Shown: one piece after another, positions 57,734 to 64,000 of the stretch | How the letters are laid out: each line of letters starts with the position of its first letter | Position numbering within the stretch: position 1 is the stretch's first letter | DNA from: Streptomyces barkulensis | GTDB lineage: Bacteria > Actinomycetota > Actinomycetes > Streptomycetales > Streptomycetaceae | Reading direction: 5' to 3' | DNA: 64,000 bases | Assembly: GCF_002843305.1 (NCBI RefSeq) | Contig: NZ_PGSG01000087.1 | Coordinates: 62,001-126,000 of the forward strand | Position numbers and translations under genes: made by a program | Notes under the pieces: generated by a model | Told to the model about the DNA's origin: nothing | The model's database searches: none | Seen by the model: the letters and a program-made list of their open reading frames with translations, nothing else

Positions 57734-58198
57734 GTGCGACATGTGAGAAGCGCCCTGCTCCTGACCGGAGCCGCCCTGGCGGCCGTCTCGGGGTGCGTCA
57801 CGGTGACGGGCGGCCAGCGGCCGCAGGAGAGCGGGTCGCCTCCCCAACCCAGTGGCCCCGCCCTGCCGCGGCGGGACGCCGAGCCGCCGCGGCCCCCCGG
57901 CCCGCCGCGGGAGGCCCTCGCCAGGGTCGAGGACGGCCCGGAGAGCCCCGGTGCCTCCTCCCCGCCCCGCTCCGGTCCGCCCTCCGCTTCGGCCTCCGCC
58001 CACCGGCCCACCGCGCGTCCGGCGCCCCGCCTGCCGCAAGGCGAACGGCTCCCCTCCGGCTCCGCCGGACCCGGGCGCACCTCCGGCAGCACCGCCCGGC
58101 GGCCCGGCCCTGACGTGTGCGGGCTCGGGGAGGCGTACGGCGGCTGGATCGCGGACGGCGAACCGGCCCGGACCTGCCGGCAGGTCTACGGCGACTGA
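57734..58198 (+). CDS. Small lipoprotein, hypothetical
   Basis: 154 residues. RSALLLTGAALAAVSGC is a lipoprotein signal with lipobox VSGC, followed by a 90-residue Pro/Ser/Arg-rich linker and a short conserved-looking end with two cysteines (PDVCGLGEAYGGWIADGEPARTCRQVYGD), which may form a disulphide. GTG 57734 and GTG 57743 are both possible starts; neither has a strong ribosome site. The compact C-terminal motif is seen in other streptomycete secreted proteins but I cannot assign a function. Overlaps the convergent TPR-like gene by 13 bp. Confidence 0.65.
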   Translation: MRHVRSALLLTGAALAAVSGCVTVTGGQRPQESGSPPQPSGPALPRRDAEPPRPPGPPREALARVEDGPESPGASSPPRSGPPSASASAHRPTARPAPRLPQGERLPSGSAGPGRTSGSTARRPGPDVCGLGEAYGGWIADGEPARTCRQVYGD

Positions 58199-58692
58199 GC
58201 GGGCGGCCCGGCGGCGTCCGCCAGCCACCGCGCCAGATCCCCGATGGCGGCTCTGACGCCCACGCCGTACGCGTCGTCGGGCAGTTCCCGCACCGCGCCG
58301 CGGGCCCGGGCCAGCTCGTGCCGGGCGGCGGTGTGGTCGCCGAGCCCGGCGTGGGCGGCGGCCAGGCTCAGGTGGAGCGAGGGGAGCAGGGCCCGCACGG
58401 CCGCCCGGTCCCCGGCCGGAGCCCTCGCGGCGGCCAGCGCGCGCCGGCCCCACTCGAGTCCGGCCGCGGGATCGTCCTGGGCACCGGCCAGATAGTGGGC
58501 GATGGCGCAGCGGTGGAACGGGTCGCCGTCCTCGGCCGCCTCCTCCCACAGGCGCGCCAGCCGGTTGCGCGCCTCCTCCCGGTCCCCGCCCCGGTGCAGG
58601 ATGACCGCCTGGCCGATCCTGGTCGGCAGCGGCTCGCCCGCCGCGCTCCCCTCCTCCCCCGCCGCTCCCGTCTCCTGCCGATGCTCCGCCAC
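58186..58692 (-). CDS. TPR-like helical repeat protein
   Basis: 168 residues, all helical. RIGQAVILHRGGDREEARNRLARLWEEAAEDGDPFHRCAIAHYLAGAQDD and LHLSLAAAHAGLGDHTAARHELARARGAVRELPDD have tetratricopeptide-like helix pairs (LSLAAAHAGLGDHTAARHELARA is close to a TPR consensus). Probably a protein-binding scaffold; partner unknown. ATG 58692 follows AGGAGAGC. Neighbour of a WYL regulator but separated by 92 bp with its own start signals. Confidence 0.78.
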   Translation of the reverse strand: MAEHRQETGAAGEEGSAAGEPLPTRIGQAVILHRGGDREEARNRLARLWEEAAEDGDPFHRCAIAHYLAGAQDDPAAGLEWGRRALAAARAPAGDRAAVRALLPSLHLSLAAAHAGLGDHTAARHELARARGAVRELPDDAYGVGVRAAIGDLARWLADAAGPPAQSP

Positions 58693-58784
58693 GGGCTCTC
58701 CTGTGTGGTGGTGTCGGTACCGGCGGCGCGGGCGTCCTTCCCACGCCGTCCCCCGACGCTAACCGCCGGGGGCGGCCGCGGCAC

Positions 58785-59858
<1,074 letters not shown>

Positions 59859-59870
59859 GACGGCAGTCTG

Positions 59871-59907
59871 CCGTCCGTACCTGACAGGAGGTGTCAGGTA
59901 CGGACGG
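59871..59907. promoter_or_regulatory. Operator, 16-bp inverted repeat between WYL regulator and DUF3224
   Basis: CCGTCCGTACCTGACA and its perfect complement TGTCAGGTACGGACGG flank GGAGG. It starts 13 bp upstream of the regulator ATG and lies 57 bp upstream of the DUF3224 ATG, so binding could repress both divergent promoters. Confidence 0.85.
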
Positions 59908-59963
59908 AACAGTGGTGGCGGCCGGCGCGGGAAAGGCCCGCGCCACCGCCTGTGAGGAGCCCC

Positions 59964-60443
59964 ATGACCACGCACACCACCGGCAGTTTCACCTTCGCCG
60001 ACTGGCAGGAGAAGGTCCTCGCCGAAGCCGGCGGCAGCGGTGACCGCCGCGGTGACGGTGGCGGTGACGGCGCGAGCGCGGGGAGCGGCCCGAAGCTGGC
60101 CTCCGCCGTCGTCACCAACCACTTCACCGGTGGCATCGAGGCCGCCGGGACCTCGTGCGCGTACACCATCGTCTACACCTCGAAGGAGCCCGGGAAGGAG
60201 CCCGGCTCCGCCGGGAGCTTCACCGGCCACGAGCTGGTCTCCGGCGCTCTCGACGGACGCACGGGCTCCTTCGTGCTCGCCGAGCACGGCACCTTCGACG
60301 AGAAGGGCACCGTGCGCTGCGTCTTCGAGGTGGTGCCCGGCTCGGCCACCGGTGAGCTGGCCGGGCTGCGGGGGACGGGCGGCTTCACCGCCGTGCACGG
60401 TGAGCCGTCCGTCGTGTACGCCTTCGACTACGAGCTGGGCTGA
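59964..60443 (+). CDS. DUF3224 family protein
   Basis: 159 residues. MTTHTTGSFTFADWQEKVLAE, then ASAVVTNHFTGGIEAAGTSCAYTIVYTSK, SFTGHELVSGALDGRTGSFVLAEHGTFD, and VVPGSATGELAGLRGTGGFTAVHGEPSVVYAFDYEL match DUF3224, a small beta-barrel family of unknown role, often controlled by adjacent WYL regulators. A GDRRGDGGGDG insert (residues about 26-37) resembles the repeat in its regulator. GAGGAGCCCC precedes ATG 59964. Confidence 0.9.
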   Translation: MTTHTTGSFTFADWQEKVLAEAGGSGDRRGDGGGDGASAGSGPKLASAVVTNHFTGGIEAAGTSCAYTIVYTSKEPGKEPGSAGSFTGHELVSGALDGRTGSFVLAEHGTFDEKGTVRCVFEVVPGSATGELAGLRGTGGFTAVHGEPSVVYAFDYELG

Positions 60444-60465
60444 GCCGGCCCCGTCGCGCCCTCCG

Positions 60466-60487
60466 CCGGACGGTCCGGGCCGTCCGG
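60466..60487. terminator. Hairpin between convergent DUF3224 and ung
   Basis: CCGGACGG / CCGTCCGG with a 6-nt loop between stops at 60443 and 60514. Confidence 0.55.
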
Positions 60488-60513
60488 GGTCTCCAGGCTG
60501 CCCGGGAAACCGC

Positions 60514-61194
60514 TCAGGAGCCGAGGTTGGGGATGCACCAGTCGACCGGCGTGTGCCCCTGCGCCGCGATCGCCTCGTCGATCTGGCTGAAGGGGCGCGA
60601 CCCGAAGAACTTCTTCGCCGACAGCGGCGAGGGGTGCGCGCCCTGAACCACCGTGTGCCGGTCGGTGTCGATCAGCGGCAGCTTCTTCTTCGCGTAGTTG
60701 CCCCACAGCACGAAGACGGCCGGGTCGGGGCGGGCGCCCACGGCGTGGATCACCGCGTCCGTGAACTTCTCCCAGCCCTTGCCCTTGTGGGAGTTGGCCT
60801 CCCCGGCCCGGACCGTCAGCACCGCGTTGAGCAGGAGCACGCCCTGCTTCGCCCAGGGCATCAGATAGCCGTTGTCCGGGACGGGGCAGCCCAGGTCCGC
60901 CTGCAGCTCCTTGTAGATGTTCCGCAGGGACGGCGGGACCCGCACCCCGGGCCGCACCGAGAACGCCAGCCCGTGGCCCTGCCCCTCGCCGTGGTACGGG
61001 TCCTGCCCGAGGACGAGGACCTTGACCTGCTCGTACGGGGTGGCGTCAAGCGCCGCGAAGACCTCTTCCCGGGGCGGATAGACCGGCCCCCGTGCCCGCT
61101 CCTCCTCGACGAACTCGGTGAGCTCCTTGAAGTAGGGCTTCTCCAGCTCGTCGCCGAGGACCTTCTGCCAGGACTCGGGCAGCATGGCGTTCAC
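60514..61194 (-). CDS. ung: Uracil-DNA glycosylase
   Basis: 226 residues, family 1 UDG. VLVLGQDPYHGEGQGHGLAFSV contains the catalytic Asp in GQDPYH, LLLNAVLTVRAGEANSH the uracil pocket with Asn, and GAHPSPLSAKKFFGSRPFS the HPSPLS DNA-binding loop. Removes uracil from cytosine deamination, important in a high-GC genome. GTG 61194 (GGAGG 10 nt upstream) or ATG 61185. Monocistronic. Confidence 0.97.
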   Translation of the reverse strand: MNAMLPESWQKVLGDELEKPYFKELTEFVEEERARGPVYPPREEVFAALDATPYEQVKVLVLGQDPYHGEGQGHGLAFSVRPGVRVPPSLRNIYKELQADLGCPVPDNGYLMPWAKQGVLLLNAVLTVRAGEANSHKGKGWEKFTDAVIHAVGARPDPAVFVLWGNYAKKKLPLIDTDRHTVVQGAHPSPLSAKKFFGSRPFSQIDEAIAAQGHTPVDWCIPNLGS

Positions 61195-61284
61195 GTGAGA
61201 CAGACCTCCGGTGTCGGTTCCGCGCGCCTTCTTCGGACGCGCACCCCCAGAACGTACCGGTGACCGCTGACAGCCGCGCCGCGC

Positions 61285-61331
61285 GGGCGGGCGGTCACCG
61301 GCGGGCGGCGACCGCCGGCGACCGCCCGCCC
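61285..61331. terminator. Long hairpin at end of peptide-binding lipoprotein gene
   Basis: Arms GGGCGGGCGGTC (61285-61296) and GACCGCCCGCCC (61320-61331), plus inner arms CCGGCGG/CCGCCGG separated by one A-C mismatch; 7-nt loop. 8 bp after the stop of the minus-strand gene. Confidence 0.8.
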
Positions 61332-61338
61332 CTCCGGG

Positions 61339-62919
61339 TCACCAGCTCTTCTTGCGGTCGAGCTCCCACAGCCGCATGATCGTCGAGGAGTCGATGCTCC
61401 ACTCCACGCCGGCGATGTCGTCGTGAGCGGCGATGTAGAGCTTGCCCTGCCACAGGGGCAGCAGCCGGGCGTCCTCGGCCAGGATCTTCTGCGCCTGCGT
61501 GAAGGATTCGCTGGCGGCGCCCCGGTCGCTCTCCTTGCGGGACTTGGGCAGCAGCGTGCCGGTCAGCGTCTTGTGCTCGTACGGCGTGCCCAGGGCGTTC
61601 TCCTTGCCCACGAACGGCGAGATGTAGTTGTCCGCGTCCGGGAAGTCGGGGAACCAGCCGCGGCCGAACACCGGGTACTCGCCATCGGTGACGCCTTCCT
61701 GGAACTCGCGCCACTCGCGGCCCTCCAGGGCGATGTCGAACAGCCCGGACGCCTCCAGCTGCCGCTTGATCTCGGCGAACTCCTCGGCGGTCGTCGCACC
61801 GTAGCGGTCGGTGGTGTACCAGAGGGTCAGCTTCACCTTCCCGTTGATCCCGGCCTGGCTCAGCGTGCTGCGGGCCTTCTCCACGCTGGGCTCGCCGTAT
61901 TCCTCGTAGAAGGCACTGGTGTGGCCGGTGATCCCGCCGGGGACCATGGAGTACAGCGGGGCGGCGGTGCGCTTGTAGACGTTGCGGACCAGGGCCTTGC
62001 GGTCGATGATCTGGGCGATCGCCTTGCGGACGGCGGGCTCGGCGACCGACTCGTGCTGCGGGTTGAACACCAGGTAGCGGATCTCGGTTCCGTAGACCTC
62101 GTTGAGCTTGATCTCCGGGTGGTCGCTGCGGTTCTTCCCGAAGTCGTCGATCTGCTCGGGGGTCAGGCCGCGGTAGGTGAGGTCGACCTCGCCGCTCTTG
62201 AGCTGCTCGACCATCTTGGCCGAGTCCTTGAAGTAGCGGACGGTCACGGCGTTGTTCTTGATCTCCGCGGAGCCCTTGTACTTCTGGTTCCTGACCAGTT
62301 CGGCCCGCTCGTCCTCCTTGTAGGCGTCGAGCAGGTACGGTCCGGATCCGCTGACCTTGTCCGACTCCAGCAGCCGGTCGGCCGGGTAGGCGGCGGGGTC
62401 GACGATGGACGCGGCGGGGGTGGCCAGGACCAGCGGGAAGGTCGCGTCCGGCCGCTTGAGGTGGAATATGATCGTCCGTTCACCGGACGTCTCGATGCGG
62501 TCGATGCTCTGCAGCAGCTGGGCCGGGCCGGTGGGCGACTTGATCCCCAGGGTGCGCTCGATGGAGTACTTGACCGCCTCCGCGTCCAGCGCGTTGCCGT
62601 TGGAGAACGTCAGGTTCTTCTTCAGGACGCACCGGTAGACGCTGCTGACGGTGTCGGTGAAGCCGCAGCGCTGGGCGGCGTCGGGCTCCGGGGTGCCGCT
62701 GGAGCTCGGGAAGTGCAGCAGGGTCTGGTAGATGTTCCGGTACAGCTCCCACGAACCGTCCCAGGCGCCGGCCGGGTCGAGGACGCTCGGCGTGCTCGTG
62801 GTGCCGACCACGATCGCCTCCTCGCTCTCGCCGTCACCGAGCAGCGAGCCGCATCCGGCGAGCAGGGTCGCTGTCACCAGCACGACTGCGCCCTTCAGAG
62901 GCTTGTTCTGGCTGAACAC
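61339..62919 (-). CDS. ABC transporter substrate-binding lipoprotein, family 5 (oligopeptide type)
   Basis: 526 residues. Lipoprotein signal LKGAVVLVTATLLAGC (lipobox LAGC), then the SBP_bac_5 pattern: VLDPAGAWDGSWELYRNIYQTLLHF, LKKNLTFSNGNALDAEAVKYSIERTLG, SGPYLLDAYKEDERAELVRN and AVRKAIAQIIDRKALVRNVYK. Binds peptides, nickel or siderophore-like ligands outside the membrane. Start GTG 62919 has GAGGA 8 nt upstream (the earlier GTG 62925 is too close to it). No permease or ATPase genes are adjacent, so it is an orphan component. Confidence 0.93.
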   Translation of the reverse strand: MFSQNKPLKGAVVLVTATLLAGCGSLLGDGESEEAIVVGTTSTPSVLDPAGAWDGSWELYRNIYQTLLHFPSSSGTPEPDAAQRCGFTDTVSSVYRCVLKKNLTFSNGNALDAEAVKYSIERTLGIKSPTGPAQLLQSIDRIETSGERTIIFHLKRPDATFPLVLATPAASIVDPAAYPADRLLESDKVSGSGPYLLDAYKEDERAELVRNQKYKGSAEIKNNAVTVRYFKDSAKMVEQLKSGEVDLTYRGLTPEQIDDFGKNRSDHPEIKLNEVYGTEIRYLVFNPQHESVAEPAVRKAIAQIIDRKALVRNVYKRTAAPLYSMVPGGITGHTSAFYEEYGEPSVEKARSTLSQAGINGKVKLTLWYTTDRYGATTAEEFAEIKRQLEASGLFDIALEGREWREFQEGVTDGEYPVFGRGWFPDFPDADNYISPFVGKENALGTPYEHKTLTGTLLPKSRKESDRGAASESFTQAQKILAEDARLLPLWQGKLYIAAHDDIAGVEWSIDSSTIMRLWELDRKKSW

Positions 62920-63251
62920 TTGCACGCTCCTCGGTCGGCGATGCCACTGAACGCCACTAGATGCCACTACTGCCTGGGTGCTGTGGGGGATCCATCGGCT
63001 GACGGGACGGAGCGCGCGCCACGGTGCGGAGCGCGTGCCACCACACGTACGGCAGGGTCTCAACGGGCCTGTCGTGCCGAGGACGTGGCAGACCTTACCG
63101 CAGCATATGACGGGGCTGACAGGCTTCTGGACCGGGCAAGATCAGGACTTCTTCCGCGGCGGACCGGACGGTCGCACAGAGTACGGGGACCGTTTCAGGA
63201 AGCACACCGGCGCCGCACCGCCCCCGAAGGCACGGCGCGGCGCCGAAGCGG
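62920..63251. promoter_or_regulatory. Spacer upstream of peptide-binding lipoprotein gene
   Basis: 332 bp without a supported gene. Candidate minus-strand promoter elements: CTGTCA (63117-63122) and TAAGGT (63092-63097), spacing 19, slightly long. The segment 63087-63150 is the least GC-rich here. Confidence 0.35.
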
Positions 63252-63290
63252 CAGGGCCCCGGCGCACCGCGGCGGTGAGCCGGGGCCCTG
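63252..63290. terminator. Strong hairpin at end of short-chain dehydrogenase gene
   Basis: Perfect 12-bp stem CAGGGCCCCGGC / GCCGGGGCCCTG with a 15-nt loop, 2 bp from the stop at 63293. Terminator for the minus-strand gene. Confidence 0.75.
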
Positions 63291-63292
63291 GG

Positions 63293-64000
63293 TCACTCGA
63301 CCCCGGCGTTGAGGAAGATCCCGCCGTCGACCACGAGGGTCTGGCCGGTGATCCAGCCGGAGTCGTCGGAGGTGAGGAAGGCCGCCGCTCCCCCGATGTC
63401 CTCGGGCGTGCCCAGCCGCCCCATCGGATAACGCCCGGCCACCTCCTCCTCGCGCCCCTCGTAGAGCGCGGCGGCGAACTTCGTCTTCACCACGGCCGGG
63501 GCGATGGCGTTGACCCGCACGCCCGGCGACAGCTCGTGGGCGAGCTGGAGGGTGAGGTTGACCATCGCGGCCTTGCTGATGCCGTAGGCGCCGATGAAGG
63601 GCGAGGCCGACAGTCCGGCGACGGAGGCGATGTTGACGATGGTGCCGCCGTGCTCCTTCTGCCAGGCCGCCCAGGTGCGCTGGGCGAACCCGAGCGCGGA
63701 GAGGACGTTGGTGTCGAAGACCTTGCGGGCGACGTTCAGGTCCAGCTCCGCGATGGGTCCGAAGACCGGGTTGGTGCCCGCGTTGTTGACCAGGTGGTCG
63801 ACGCGGCCGAACGCCTCCATGGTGCGCTCGACGGCCTCCGCCTGGTGGGTCTCGTCGTGGGCCTTCCCGGCCACGCCGATGGCCCGGTCCGCGCCGAGCC
63901 GCCCCACCGCCTCGGCGAGGGCCTCCTCGTTGCGGCCGGTGATGCACACCCGGTCACCGCGGGCCACGAGCGCCTCGGCGATGCCGTAGCCGATGCCGCG
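63293..64000 (-). CDS. Short-chain dehydrogenase/reductase (5' end outside the window)
   Basis: At least 235 residues visible; the frame is still open at base 64000, where it reads RGIGYGIAEALVARG, the end of the TGxxxGIG NAD(P) motif. LVNNAGTNPVFGP, NIASVAGLSASPFIGAYGISKAAM (catalytic Ser, Tyr-x3-Lys), RVNAIAPAVVKTKFAAALYEG and WITGQTLVVDGGIF are complete. Classical SDR oxidoreductase, substrate unknown (3-oxoacyl-ACP reductase-like annotation is common). Ends just before a strong terminator. A GTG at 63967 is internal, not the start. Confidence 0.93.
   Translation of the reverse strand, partial: RGIGYGIAEALVARGDRVCITGRNEEALAEAVGRLGADRAIGVAGKAHDETHQAEAVERTMEAFGRVDHLVNNAGTNPVFGPIAELDLNVARKVFDTNVLSALGFAQRTWAAWQKEHGGTIVNIASVAGLSASPFIGAYGISKAAMVNLTLQLAHELSPGVRVNAIAPAVVKTKFAAALYEGREEEVAGRYPMGRLGTPEDIGGAAAFLTSDDSGWITGQTLVVDGGIFLNAGVE

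Overview
This 64 kb window is chromosomal DNA of a high-GC actinomycete, almost certainly a Streptomyces or close relative. The evidence is the very high G+C, frequent GTG and TTG starts, ATGA/GTGA gene overlaps, a conservon (histidine-kinase-like ATPase, Roadblock, DUF742, small GTPase, two P450s), a WhiB-like regulator, DUF3040, DUF1990 and DUF3224 proteins, and a SpoIIE-type phosphatase. I see no rRNA, tRNA, CRISPR array, insertion sequence or prophage. The window opens inside a PLP aminotransferase gene and closes inside a short-chain dehydrogenase gene.

Layout. 1-614: end of a MocR/aminotransferase gene. 642-2883 (minus): four-gene cluster of three Roadblock-like proteins and a DUF4388 protein. 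3226-10638: PhoD-like phosphatase (frameshifted in a G7 tract), DUF1990, an ACT-GNAT membrane protein, a trans-sulfuration PLP enzyme divergent from an Lrp regulator, and a DUF885 metallohydrolase. 11038-16377: a six-gene conservon whose first P450 lacks the ExxR motif (CYP157-like) and whose second is CYP154-like. 16361-20852: a dehydrogenase remnant, then sbcC and sbcD. 21119-35844: a Wzx/Wzy-type exopolysaccharide locus with GDP-fucose synthesis (gmd, fcl), an initiating sugar transferase, two GT4 glycosyltransferases, a hexapeptide acetyltransferase, polymerase, flippase and a Wzz/kinase-like protein with eroded ATP motifs. At its edge are a secreted repeat protein, a cytidylyltransferase and a CDP-alcohol phosphotransferase. 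36017-48405: housekeeping and small genes (YigZ, CoA-binding, MDR reductase, WhiB-like, SRPBCC, YbaK, acyltransferase plus a 31-residue membrane peptide, gamma-carbonic anhydrase, MFS, spermidine-synthase-like, VTT membrane protein, uppP, CapA). 48864-64000: PP2C/SpoIIE phosphatase, DUF3040, a GH65/HAD pair for disaccharide phosphorolysis, universal stress protein, lnt, oxidoreductase, lipoprotein, WYL regulator divergent from DUF3224, ung, an orphan peptide-binding lipoprotein and a partial dehydrogenase.

How genes work together. The polysaccharide locus is a nearly complete pathway: GDP-mannose to GDP-fucose, priming on undecaprenyl phosphate, chain elongation, acetylation, flipping and polymerisation; uppP (46356) would recycle the lipid carrier. 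The conservon is one translationally coupled operon. Regulatory DNA is unusually readable: a 16-bp-arm operator between the WYL regulator and DUF3224, a TetR-type operator over the MDR reductase promoter, ten genes with a -10 hexamer 6-7 nt before the start codon (leaderless mRNAs), several strong hairpins between convergent genes, and a perfect 30-bp inverted repeat between usp and lnt.
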